A DNA stretch of 64,000 bases from Branchiostoma floridae (lineage: Eukaryota > Chordata > Leptocardii > Amphioxiformes > Branchiostomatidae). Position 1 is the first letter of the stretch, and the number at the start of each line of letters is the position of its first letter. The notes under the pieces were generated by a model. The model did not search any database. It saw only the letters and a list, made by a program, of their open reading frames with translations, and had not been told where the DNA came from. Shown here in pieces: positions 22,839 to 32,025 of the stretch. The position numbers were made by a program, and so were the translations under genes. The stretch spans positions 31,709,811 to 31,773,810 of the forward strand of contig NC_049981.1 in NCBI RefSeq assembly GCF_000003815.2. The letters run 5' to 3'.

Positions 22839-24012
22839 TGTTCCCTGACCAACTTCTCTCCATCACTCAGGGTAAAACTAGTAATTTAGGGCACAACCCC
22901 AGACTCTCATGTTACTCAGTGTCTGCATCTACATGTACAATAAGACCCCACCCCATTCATATTAAGACTTGCAAATCGGAATCTAGTAAGCTGCATTTCA
23001 CAGACATAATCCGATTGCAGTAGTCAAAATCGCGCCCAGCTATAAACTGGTTAGAGTTACATCCAGCATACACCCTCCTCAACGTTGGGCTATATACGTG
23101 CAGAGCTTATTGTAGAATGGATATGTTATTCTGTCATTACCACTCTTGGAGTTGCGGTTGCGTACCTTTTAGTATTTGTGCTTTGACTTCAAGTTTTTTT
23201 AAAATCTTTGTACGGAAATGCTTCCATGTTTTCGCATAGTCTTTTCCGGCGTGAGCCACATGAAAACCTAGATACCTACAGATACAGGTGCTTTGTGATT
23301 TAGCCGGCTTCAGTGTGACTTCGACTTAAGTTCGAGCACTCACATTAATCCTGCTTTGGTTGTTTTGGCCTGAAATCCGATTAGCAAAGCTAATATATAT
23401 GAATGGGGCCAAAGTGGCAGGATCTTGTCTCCACTAGACTTTTTAAGGGGATACTCAGATGGTAGACAAAGTTAAACTCAGGCAAAAAATTGCCTAAGAC
23501 AAGTAATAGAGAGATAAAAATTAGGAATTCCTAGAAAGAGAAGCATGCTACAGACCAAACCATATATCAGAATCTGTTCTTGAGTGTTTAAATGGTGACT
23601 GACATCTAGTAGCAATCGTTACCCAGAACCATCTTCATTCTAAGATACTCGCAAGGAAATGAACTGCTTACAAAAGTAAATGACCAATGATACAACCGAT
23701 TCGTTCTTCATCAAAACATCGAGAGAAAGAATGAATTATTGGCACAATTAGCTGAACACAGGGAACGAAGATTACCCACTAATTAGTACAAACTATCAAG
23801 GCTTTCAAAGGGAAGAAGAAATTGCATGATGACCTACGGACAAAAGACTTCATTGTATTCCTGAACAACAGGTACCGATTGAGGGCTTTGTATAAAGATT
23901 GCATTACCATATGTAAGGCACTGAGGTGGGACCCAATTCAGACAGCAATTTGCATAAAAATACTACGAAGTACTTTTCTGTAGCAACGTCGTTATTTGGG
24001 CAATTTTGTTTT
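22839..24012. other. No gene seen
   Basis: Unique-looking, AT-rich DNA. No exon with paired splice sites and no repeat termini are recognised. Confidence 0.45.
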
Positions 24013-24202
24013 GAACTACCAAGGACGTTACATCAGAAGGACTGTGGACGTAGTTAACACCCCGCTGCGCCCATTGTTTCGCCGTGCGAAATCCCGCTGC
24101 CTTTCTTTGTGCCCGCCCCGCCGCGGTATTTCTTTGTATAGAACGTCCGGTGCGGGTTTTCGCGGGGTTTTGCTGGAAATTACATATTAATGAGCAACGC
24201 TA

Positions 24203-24366
24203 TGACGTCAGATAGCCCGAGCCGTCCCGAGGACTCGCTCGGAATCCAGCTGTTTTCCGACTATTTCCTTATTTGGGGAGCGTTTCTGTCATGCGCAGAA
24301 GTCTGCATCTTTTAGAGAAAGAAATGGCGGACATTTTGGTGTTTATCTGATCGTCGTAGGACAATC
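24203..24366 (+). promoter_or_regulatory. Candidate TATA-less promoter with CRE, NRF1-like and YY1-like sites
   Basis: Seen in order: TGACGTCA (full CRE, 24203-24210), a CpG-rich interval, TCATGCGCAG (half of the NRF1 site, 24289-24298), and AAATGGCGGACATTTT (24322-24337). The last is close to the YY1 element AANATGGCGGC, which in many housekeeping promoters lies just downstream of the start of transcription. The YY1-like ATG opens a nine-codon uORF (24324-24350, M-A-D-I-L-V-F-I-stop). The next ATG, at 24367, has A at -3 and G at +4. Promoter status is inferred from motif grouping. Confidence 0.5.
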
Positions 24367-24902
24367 ATGGGTGAGTTTACGGACTTTTTCGTCCAAATGT
24401 CTTCATATTCTCGGCCGCTAAATATGTAAGAAAATGCACAGATTTATGCTGCTATAACATAGTTTCGCAACTTTTCCTGTTTTAGCGAAACCTTTTTAAT
24501 GAAAGTACGAACCCATTTTTTTGCATTCCTGCGTTGTTTTGATCAGATCTCGGCTCATTTTTTCAGATCGCGGAGCTCAAACTTTGCTCACTGTGTAACA
24601 AAATGCCGTAGATAGCCTTTCTCCGTGAACCAACAAAGTGGTGGGAGGGGGAAAAGTCCGTACTTTTTGGGGATCGTCGGGGAACTTCTGAAGCTAAAAT
24701 CGTTTGCTACATGCTGGAATACGCGGAGACATGTGCGGACAAGTTCATATCAATTTGTTTATGTAACGTTAACGTTGTACATCTAGGTTCCCAATCTTAT
24801 CGAGTCCATGTTTGTGCATTTTCAGGTCGCAAACTGCTGGGGAAGGGAAGGCCACTCAATCGACGTCATAGAGCATACAGCTTTGCCGAAAAGGCCATAT
24901 AG
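24367..24902 (+). CDS. Candidate two-exon micropeptide gene (26 aa), span includes intron
   Basis: Exon 1 would be the 5' leader plus ATGG (24367-24370), cut by the strong donor GG|GTGAGT. A 455-bp intron (24371-24825) would end at TGTGCATTTTCAG. Exon 2 starts at 24826 and, in phase, gives M-G-R-K-L-L-G-K-G-R-P-L and then N-R-R-H-R-A-Y-S-F-A-E-K-A-I, stop at 24900-24902. AATAAA follows at 24907-24912, only 4 bases after the stop. An ATG immediately followed by an intron is common in ribosomal-protein-type and other housekeeping genes. The product is short and basic, and I do not recognise it. The segment lies inside the TIR element at 24020-25589, so it could equally be a captured or degenerate gene start with further exons lost. 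Exon 2 could also belong to a non-coding transcript. Confidence 0.35.
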
Positions 24903-25126
24903 TCTGAATAAAAAAATTCACGCAACTGAAGCAAGAGTAGTAATCATCGTGTTCTATTTTTATAAACTGTAACGTTATTTCTAAATAGACTAAGTAACGG
25001 TTATATCTTGTAAATCTCCGAGTCGGTATCAGACTTGACGGTAGCGATGAATAAAGGTCCCCCCTCCCCACCGTTTATTTATTTCCGCTACGCAAGCACA
25101 CTTGCGCTACGCAAGCAAAGTATGAA

Positions 25127-25150
25127 CAAGGACGTTATATAACGTCCTTG
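25127..25150. repeat. Perfect palindrome of two head-to-head element termini
   Basis: CAAGGACGTTAT followed directly by ATAACGTCCTTG. Each half equals the first 11-12 bases of the TIR at 24020 and 25589. It is flanked by GTATGAA and TTATGAA, a 6-of-7 match and the same length as the outer target duplication. It looks like a minimal insertion consisting only of two termini, or the scar of a deletion between them. Confidence 0.7.
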
Positions 25151-25353
25151 TTATGAACGGGTCTTGAAGGTAAGAATTTTTTTTATAAGGATGCTCTTAA
25201 AATACAAAATTGTTTTTAAAATAAACTTCTAACATTAAGTCTGGTGTGTCACTGTCAATTATTGTGCCAGTAAAGTCAGCTATAAACCGTTACGTATTGC
25301 AAGTAAAAGTGTTACTGCTATTGCTAGTTCTGCGCTGTTTGCATGACATCCAG

Positions 25354-25488
25354 CTGTCTCCAATTCTGCAAGAACTTCTTCAAAATATCACTCAAAACCA
25401 AGGTCTAACCCAAGTCATCGCCATTATAGTGAATTTGTGTTACAATAGAGGGATGCTTGTGGAAGCCTGGAATCTATGCAAATCAGGG
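25354..25488 (+). CDS. Candidate internal coding exon, unknown protein
   Basis: An acceptor-like GCATGACATCCAG precedes 25354 and a donor-like GGG|GTAATT follows 25488. The 135-bp interval is open in phase 0 and encodes 45 residues, starting L-S-P-I-L-Q-E-L-L-Q-N-I and ending E-A-W-N-L-C-K-S-G. The composition is amphipathic-helix-like, with a segment (VNLCYNRGMLVEAWNLC) resembling a TPR/PPR-type helix pair. No family could be assigned. The donor is weaker than consensus. The interval lies within the TIR element, near its right end. Confidence 0.3.
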
Positions 25489-25596
25489 GTAATTCATATC
25501 TAGGTGTCAATTGCTCTCTTCACACATGAATCGAAGCTTGATGAATAGGCACTGAGTTTGAGCTCAGTCCTCCTGATGTAACGTCCTTGGAACTAC

Positions 25597-25837
25597 CAAG
25601 GAGCTTTTATCAGGGAACTACATAAACAGGTAACGCAAAGTTAAATTCTGCCAGGGACCCTAAGACTGACACATAAAATAAATGGAGATCTACTAATTGG
25701 TAATCCCAGGGGCTAGCACAGTTCAGTTTTCCAGGTGTCTATCTCTAAGGCATTCTTGAGAAGGCCTTTATAACACTATTTTTTTGTGGAAGTGAGACAC
25801 AACAAAAACACAAGTGGTGAGTAGTACAGTCTCCTGA
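25597..25837. other. No gene seen
   Basis: Short interval between the TIR element and the SINE; nothing supported. Confidence 0.4.
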
Positions 25838-25905
25838 CTCCCGGGATTCGAAACCGGCCCGACAGCTCATGAAGCTAATACACTAACCACTAGGCTAAAA
25901 GGTTT
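25838..25905 (-). repeat. tRNA-derived SINE head
   Basis: On the minus strand TAGCCTAGTGGTTAGTG (A box, complement of 25881-25897) is followed 25 bp later by GGTTTCGAATCCCG (B box, complement of 25842-25855). Spacing and sequence fit a tRNA-derived pol III promoter. Downstream GTCAGGAGACTGTACTACTC matches the fragment at 4950-4975, so the SINE body extends to about 25800. Not an intact tRNA gene. Confidence 0.7.
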
Positions 25906-27152
25906 GGACCAGCTAGATTGGTCAGCTGGTGGCGCTTGAACCCTGCACTGTTACAGATAGAAGTCTAAGGGTAGCAGGCATATGCCGCACTGAAAAGGAT
26001 GGCTGATACAAATTAAACATTGCCCTGCACTGACATTCCCATGGATGCCTCAGACCCACTCAGGTGGTCTTGCCTGGAGGCATTTTACACACAAACCTGC
26101 CCCGGTCGACCCTCTGGTCTATAACATACCACCTCCCATGGGACTTCATTATCGCTCTACAGGGAACACTTAGAATTTTACACACACAACCTGCACCAAG
26201 TTTCACACACCACACACAACTTCATATCTCTCAGATATAGGTCATTAGGTATGTCGGTTAACACTACTGCTAGTAACAGGTGGTTGAGCTACTGTCCTTT
26301 TTTTATATCCTAGCAGTTTGACAAGCACCAATTTATATTCAAAAGCCTGCACATACACTATAAAATCTCTGCTTCTCTTCGACTAGCCCTCTGAAAAAAC
26401 ACAACATTGGTAGTTCTATCATAGATTAGTACAAAATCTGTGTACATAGCTATCTTGAAATCTACTCTTCAAGAGTTGGGGAAAAGATATTGTAAGTTGT
26501 CTGGTTGCAAGATGCTTTGAACATAAGCAAAGAAACATTTGTTTATGATCTTCCCCAAGAAGATAATATGGAATAAACGACAAATGGTACAGATGCTGTG
26601 AGTGTTATAAACATTTCAGCAGCATTTAGAAGCTTTAGTTTAAGTAGAAAAGGCTGTATGAGTTAGAGATCTGTGCTTACCCGAGTAGTCCCATGTTTCT
26701 TCTGTTGGGACCGCCATGACTGAACGCTGGGGCAAACCATGTAGCACTAGAGGGGGTGGGTCTATAATACTGGTTTTCTTTTCTTGTTGATTAGCTATAA
26801 TGAGGCGCTCCCTTCCCTGGTGATTCTTTCTCTTTGAACTGGTCATTTTAATACAAAACAAACAACAAAGGTGTGCAAGTAATGTTTCTTGAGCTTGCAA
26901 GTAACAATCTAATCATGCTTAGATATGTTTGAATATTTCAAAGGAATGTTTAGTGATTTTTTTCTTTGAAAACGTGTTACAAAACTTTAAATAAAAACAA
27001 ATTTGGTATGGAAAACAAGAGATTATGAGGATTGGAATATCAGAAATGATCATCATTAAAAAAACACAAAGTTAACGTACTAACATGATTGCTTGTAAAG
27101 TTGTCCAGAATATATATCATTCAAGACAGAAAACACATTGGCTGAACATGTC
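25906..27152. other. No gene supported
   Basis: A minus-strand 86-codon frame (26640-26900) has no family character. No repeat ends recognised. Confidence 0.45.
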
Positions 27153-27155
27153 TTA

Positions 27156-27881
27156 GACCCCATTCACACTCAGAAAAACGATTCGGATAAAACATTTATC
27201 CGAATAAAAAAAATTCTATCCGATCCAAAATTGCGTTCACACTCGTCTCCGGCAATCCGATTAGTGCGCCCTCAGTCTTATCCGAATGAAACATTTTGAG
27301 GTCAAAGGGTAGCATCATTTCTTACAGCTCAAAATGGCGGGAATCCACCAACTTTTGATGCTGTTGTTCCTCTGGAGAATGTTCTGTAGTCGTAGAAGGG
27401 AACGCAATCAACGGTCTTTGATCGCCAGAAGGTTTCACCGACAAAGTCTTCTGCATATTGGGCTAGCTGTAGTACAGCTCAGATGTGCGCCACCAGAGCG
27501 GCAGACAGAACGATCTGGGAGCGGGAGTGAAGCCATGATTGGTGGAACAACATTGTGCTTTGAACATTTTCAGAGTCGGACTGGCAGAAAAAACTTCTAA
27601 TTGAGCAAACCTTCGATAAGTTGCATCCTATCCACTTAAAGTGAATCCTATCCACTTGCGCGTTCACACTGCCGAATCGTACGAATGGAGACTCCCCGCG
27701 GCGCAGTTTTACCCACTTCCCGGAGTTCTATCTACCTCCCCGAGGTGGATCGCGGGGGATTCGAATCGATGAAATCCAAGTGATTTGGGAGCGTTCATAC
27801 TGCTAAGTTTTATTCGGTTCGGGTGGTTTTATTCGGATAACATGTTTTATTCGAATCGTTTTTCTGAGTGTGAATGGGGTC
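27156..27881. mobile_element. PIF/Harbinger-type element, 726 bp, TTA target duplication
   Basis: GACCCCATTCACACTCAGAA with AAACGATTCG at the left is mirrored at the right for about 30 bp with one or two differences. TTA lies outside both ends (27153-27155, 27882-27884), the classic 3-bp target of PIF/Harbinger. Arms are rich in ATCCGAAT and TTATTCGG words. The interior holds a transposase remnant (see 27334-27600), which supports the superfamily call and shows this is an internally deleted derivative. Confidence 0.88.
27334..27600 (+). pseudogene. Harbinger transposase N-terminal remnant, frame-broken
   Basis: The ATG frame starts MAGIHQLLMLLFLWRMF, then Arg-rich CSRRRERNQR, in the manner of Harbinger nuclease N termini, and runs 88 codons to a stop. 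The best family signal lies in another frame at 27534-27596: H-D-W-W-N-N-I-V-L-stop-T-F-S-E-S-D-W-Q-K-K-L, matching the WW...F(S/T)...W...NF block that precedes the DDE domain in PIF/Harbinger proteins. That frame carries stops at 27528 and 27561, so at least one shift and one nonsense change separate the parts. No DDE domain is present. Not functional. Confidence 0.6.
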
Positions 27882-27892
27882 TTAATTGGATT

Positions 27893-28262
27893 TCAGAAGA
27901 AAGTAGACATTAATGAAGACATCCACAACTATAACTAAGACATCAAAAGGTTTACTGAAGAAGAAAAATGCAAACAAAAGTGGGAGATCTATCAAAGAGG
28001 AGGTCTTAATTAACATTGCCATTGTAAATCTACAGACAGTATGGTACAGTAATACTGAATATTTTTATCACAGTGACCCCCTGTACTGTCCACATTGACC
28101 ATAATTATTATTAAGTCCTAAGTGGTCATCTTAAGCGGGTTTGACTGTATTACTATCACAGGTCTTGTACTTCTAGAAGAAACACTCAAGACTTTAACCA
28201 AGACATCACCAGGCTTACTCCCGAAGCTGCACACAAAAGGCAGTGGGAGATCTATAGCCTGA
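27893..28262 (+). other. Duplicated exon-like segment with a small MITE between copies
   Basis: Copy 1 (about 27893-27990) and copy 2 (about 28165-28262) align with AAGACATCA..AGGNTTACT and AGTGGGAGATCTAT shared, and a 15-bp gap. Both encode related peptides, ...TKTSKGLLKKKNANKSGRSI and ...TKTSPGLLPKLHTKGSGRSI, and both are preceded by acceptor-like sites (GGATTTCAG, TACTATCACAG). Copy 2 ends in a stop soon after. I do not recognise the protein. They may be duplicated exons, one decayed, or a dispersed repeat. Confidence 0.35.
28047..28147. mobile_element. Small TA-flanked MITE, GGTTTGACTGTA family
   Basis: CAGTAATACTG at the left and GCGGGTTTGACTG at the right, with TA on each side (28045-28046, 28148-28149). 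The right end AAGTGGTCATCTTAAGC is similar to the end of the element at 45899-46140. TA targets fit Tc1/mariner. The left terminus is diverged. Confidence 0.5.
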
Positions 28263-28465
28263 GCTGGTGAGGTCTGACCTTCTGGGGTACTCTGCATGTC
28301 AGCCACACCCCCACAGCAGCAGGACAGGGTGCTGAACAAATCAGGCAGACCTGCCGACTTGTCAGCTGAACCTGGTCTACAGTACAAGTGCAGATGTGAT
28401 GTAAACAACTCACAACTTGGGGCTGGCACGAGTTCAACTACTAGTACCATATACTGTGGGGTAAT

Positions 28466-28560
28466 GTTATAATGTACTCTCCAAGCAGAGGCAAGATAGT
28501 CATTACGGCTTCATAGTCATACGGTGTATTACTATTAGCAGAGGCAAGAAAGCTGGCTTT
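28466..28560. repeat. Fragment of the TACTCTCCAAGCAGA MITE family
   Basis: TACTCTCCAAGCAGAGGCAA at 28466 equals the terminus of the 2413 element. AGCAGAGGCAAGA recurs at 28539, suggesting a broken or rearranged copy without a clean right end. Confidence 0.5.
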
Positions 28561-28740
28561 TGTCTTTGATAGAGATAATCAAAGAAATTAAAAGTTTTGT
28601 TACTGTTGAGTTGCAAGGGCATGTAATTCATACTATTAGGCACTTATTTGGCACCCTAGATGCATGTAACCTCATTCCATGTTATCACATTCTAATAAAC
28701 TGAAAGAGCTCCGTTTACCATCCTGATGGTTGTATGGCCC

Positions 28741-29215
28741 TTTTTCCTTTTCCTCTTCACTCTCATTACACCCGTCAGATCTTATTTTCTCACCTTTGCC
28801 AAGACGTGGCAGGGAATTTGCGAGGTAAGAGCCAAATCTCAGCTGGTAGAGACTTTATCGACGCTGTGTGCCGAGAATAGATAATTTTTTTAAGTGCTAC
28901 ATAGAAATTTCAAGTTGTGTGTAAAATTAAGTAATGCGTCGTATGAACTTTTTTTCTGCACTGGCACACCCTTGATGTAGTACCGCTTATTATATACATA
29001 TTTATCCTATCAACAGAACAACTGCCCCTATTATATGAAAGTATTAGCACAGCTTCTTCCATCTTCAATTTCAATTTCAATTCTCCCCTCTCACACCTGT
29101 CCAGTCGCACCTTTGCCAAGACGTGGGAGGAATTCCGCAGGTAAGAACCTAATAGCAGGTAATCTCATCTCCATGTATAGGAGGCTTTATCGACTTGCTG
29201 TGCTGAGAATTGAGA
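28741..29215 (+). other. Tandem duplicate pair with exon-like cores
   Basis: Two blocks about 317 bp apart share CACCTTTGCCAAGACGTGG, then a GAG/CAG|GTAAGA donor, then GACTTTATCGAC and GTGCYGAGAAT. In the second copy a pyrimidine tract ends CTGTCCAG at 29104 and a 36-bp candidate exon (29105-29140) precedes GTAAGA. One frame gives R-T-F-A-K-T-W-E-E-F-R. In the first copy the matching frame reads T-F-A-K-T-W-Q-G-I-C-E (donor at 28825) and lacks a good acceptor. Possibly a duplicated microexon region; protein unknown. Confidence 0.35.
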
Positions 29216-29496
29216 TGTGGTAAAGACAGCTTATCATCTCCTTCCTCATTTGCAGTATAGTGAGAGGCCACAGACAGACACTACTGTAAAATCTCTGTTT
29301 TTTGCAAGGACTTAATTTCTCGACAGAGCAGGAAAGAACATTTTTACAGTTGCTGTGGAAACAATTCTGTGCCACCAAATTATCCGAAGTAACACATTAA
29401 ATTCAAAGAGCATTTTCACAGTGTCATGAACTCCAGAAGAATAAAACAATGCAAATATTTCATTGTCTGCAGTATTTTCTCCTTCCGCATTTGCAG

Positions 29497-29553
29497 TATG
29501 TTGAGAGGCTACAGAGATCCCCTATCATTCCACTAGTTTGCAGCAGTGCACAG
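29497..29553 (+). CDS. Candidate small coding exon, unknown protein
   Basis: Acceptor TTCCGCATTTGCAG, 57-bp open interval, donor CACAG|GTAATA. In frame 0 it encodes Y-V-E-R-L-Q-R-S-P-I-I-P-L-V-C-S-S-A-Q. A decayed copy of the acceptor and exon start is seen at 29237-29275 (CTCCTTCCTCATTTGCAG, then TATAGTGAGAGGCC). The phase does not match the 29105-29140 candidate without a further change. Confidence 0.3.
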
Positions 29554-29889
29554 GTAATACAGGTTCATCATGTGCAGGCAGGCATGTACAGCAAGGCAAG
29601 GGTGTCAAACTGTCAATATATGAAATGTACAATGGAGACACAAGTACAGGTAGTACTGAGGTAGAATATTAAACAACATACATTGTTTGTACATGTAGAT
29701 CAGTGCTAAATTTTCCAAGTTTATTGTGCAGGAAAAGTTCAAGAATCTAATAATAATCATGGATTGATATATTGCTTCAGGTTTAACTAATATATGCAGT
29801 GTATATACAATGGTATGTGACCCCGTAAGGGACGTATTACCCTGTGATGTGTAAAAATGTTGACCAAATATGATGATGATGATGATCAA

Positions 29890-31330
29890 TGTGTAATATA
29901 TGGTTTACTGATAATTAGTTGGATGGTTGGTTGGTTGGTACTTTGGTTAACAGCATCAGAAAAGTAAAGGATGCACTGAAATTGCCACAAATTGGTTTAA
30001 ATTTGATAAATAATGAATTCACTTTTTAGAAAGGTCTTAAAATTTTCTGGTGCTTTTTCTAACAACCTAATTTCACTATTGCCAGATATAGCCAGAAATT
30101 CTTCATTGAATTTGATAGTTATGAAATAGACAAAGGACATTATCAAAGCAACACATTATCAAAAGAGGTAATCGCCAAATGAACATCCATTTGTCATCAA
30201 GGTAATAAACGTAGACCCTTACATTTCCATGACACATCTGTCCTGTCACTTGCCATAAAAACGGCAATCAATATTCACCATGTCTGCTGCGCCCCGACCT
30301 TTATCAGTCCGCACCAGCCTCCACCTCTGTTCAATACTATCGGCAGTCTCAATATTGTTCTCTACATGTAATATTGAAAGTGCATTTTTATGACACCTCC
30401 TTGGCAAAGGCCCAGCGTAGGCAGATATTCAATCCGCCCAATGGCAAGAGTGGGCGATGTATCAATATGAAACTATGAATTTCCAAACCTGAACTTTTAG
30501 CCTTAGGATTGGGAATATCACACTTTTGTCGGTTCAACAACTTTCGAGGATGAAGAAGTATACAATTATCATTATGTCTCTGTATATTTCTAACATACAG
30601 CTTAAAAAGTCATCTATTTTATGCTATTAGAGAAATGGAGAAATTTACGATTGAACAGCCATGGGAAGACTAACTTGAAATTCATTTATTTCTGCAACTG
30701 CAAATGTTACATGTACATGTTTGTTTGTTTGTTTGTTTATGCTTGTTTACATGTATGAAGTAAAGATAACAATCATGACACAGATGAAGGCAGTTTATGT
30801 ACAGGCATGCAATCAAACTTTCTTGTATAATACTAGTAGTAAGCTACAAGTTTCTTTTGAAAATAATTTCATCAAGTTGGTAGATTATAGCATATAGGAT
30901 ATAGGAGAATTCTTTACACAACCTGTAATAATACTTTAATAACGTTTGTGGATAAGGAAGTCAAGCCCATGGCCAGTGAAGAATAGGGACAAGGGGGATA
31001 CAAGTTTAGCCACATTTGACATTGTGCTCTCGCTGCAAAAGCGCCACCTACATTGGCTAAATATAGCGGCAAGAAATAGAACTCCAGTTGGAAGCTCTGA
31101 CTCTGAGGAAGACACATTAGAATGTAAGCATGGTAAGTGAATTGGTTGTGAAAAAGAATTTTCCTGTATCCTACAAGTTTCTTTTCAAGAGAGGTGAGCT
31201 GAAACTACATGTAGATTCATGTGCCTTAACCATGGAATAATCAATGTTTCGCCCAGGCCTAAAGCCATCCCATCATTGCCATCAGCGGCACCCACTGCAA
31301 ATGTTAATACTTTCTGGGTCCACATTTCCT
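29890..31330. other. Mostly non-coding; possible exon near 31070-31132
   Basis: An open frame ends ...IAARNRTPVGSSDSEEDTLE and then CKH before a strong donor CATG|GTAAGT at 31133. The acceptor is uncertain (AACTCCAG before 31087 is one option). At 30716-30740 is a (TTTG)n run. A block at 30240-30480 is of balanced composition without repeats and could be a conserved non-coding segment. Confidence 0.3.
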
Positions 31331-31332
31331 AG

Positions 31333-31504
31333 ATCAAACGTAAAGATACGGAGCAATCACTCCATAGTCTTGACTGAAATACAATACACAATGTCACTGA
31401 AGTTAATGCACGACATTCTCCATCCAACCGGAGAGGCTCATGTATTGACTCCTGAACCACTCCAAGTTGGCTGGCATAAATTGTGGCAGGATAATTGTCA
31501 GTAG
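31333..31504 (+). CDS. Candidate terminal coding exon with poly(A) signal
   Basis: The acceptor-like GGGTCCACATTTCCTAG ends at 31332. The following frame is open for 57 codons to TAG at 31502-31504, including L-T-E-I-Q-Y-T-M-S-L-K-L-M-H-D-I-L-H-P and ending W-H-K-L-W-Q-D-N-C-Q. AATAAA is at 31559-31564, 55 bases past the stop, as expected of a last exon. The frame also extends upstream to an ATG at 31244, so an unspliced chance frame cannot be excluded. No family recognised. Confidence 0.3.
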
Positions 31505-31721
31505 AATGAAGTTGGCAGTGGGAATGATAAAGTTTCATTGATTCGGGCATTATAAAGGAATAAAGTAGATTTAGGAAGATCGATAGAACCGGAAAAGCAA
31601 TTCAGAATGTCTCCTCAGTCTTAGGCGATCGGGGATCAGACTGTGGTTGCATCTCAGACCATTATTGAAGAATCTTGAAGAAAGTCAGTAGTGATTGCCT
31701 TCAAGAACTGTCTTTAAGTTA

Positions 31722-31777
31722 GTGAATGAATGAATGAATGAATGAACGAATGAACAAACGAACGAACGAACGAATGG
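31722..31777. repeat. (GAAT)n / (GAAC)n tetranucleotide repeat
   Basis: GTGAATGAATGAATG grading into AACGAACGAACGAACG. Confidence 0.95.
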
Positions 31778-31944
31778 TTTTCGGCATCGGTTATACCTTT
31801 GCTTGCATATTGGATTTAGCCACACAAAACACAAGACAGTCTTCTCTTGGCAGGACTTCGCGAACATAGATCATCTAGGGGTTGGTCCACGTCAAGTATT
31901 ATCAGGAAAAATAACCAGCATACCAAAGACTCCCTATGATTGCA

Positions 31945-32025
31945 GTTTGTCTGTTTGAACCTTCGTTTATTTATGAGAAGTTTAAATTGGCCTGCAGGCC
32001 ACTTTTCAAGGAGGTCATGAGGTTG
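31945..32025 (-). mobile_element. Retroelement 3' tail, reversed
   Basis: Shares GTTTGAACCTT-CGTTTATTTATGA, GGCCTGCAGGCC and GGAGGTCATGAGG with the copy at 14805-14955. Truncated; no coding part present. Confidence 0.55.

Larger units (their letters stand above)
24020..25589. mobile_element. 1570-bp TIR element (CAAGGACGTTACATCAG) with 7-bp target duplication
   Basis: CAAGGACGTTACATCAGAAG with GACTG at 24020-24044 is mirrored at 25565-25589 with one mismatch in 25. GAACTAC flanks both ends (24013-24019, 25590-25596). The interior is unlike the other elements here: it is CpG-rich at 24050-24310, carries CRE, NRF1-like and YY1-like sites, an ATG followed at once by a splice donor, a second exon-like segment and a candidate coding exon. 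At 25127-25150 it also contains a palindrome formed by two copies of its own terminal 12 bp. Superfamily unknown; a 7-bp duplication is uncommon. It may be an element that captured host sequence, or an autonomous element's 5' gene remnant. Confidence 0.75.

Noticed and set aside
22610-23023. 137-codon open frame as a gene
   Set aside because: It is open only because a single-base deletion in the 80-bp satellite removes the recurring stop.
30716-30740. Retroelement tail at the (TTTG)n run
   Set aside because: Only the simple repeat is present; the adjoining stem sequence seen at 14805 and 31945 is absent.
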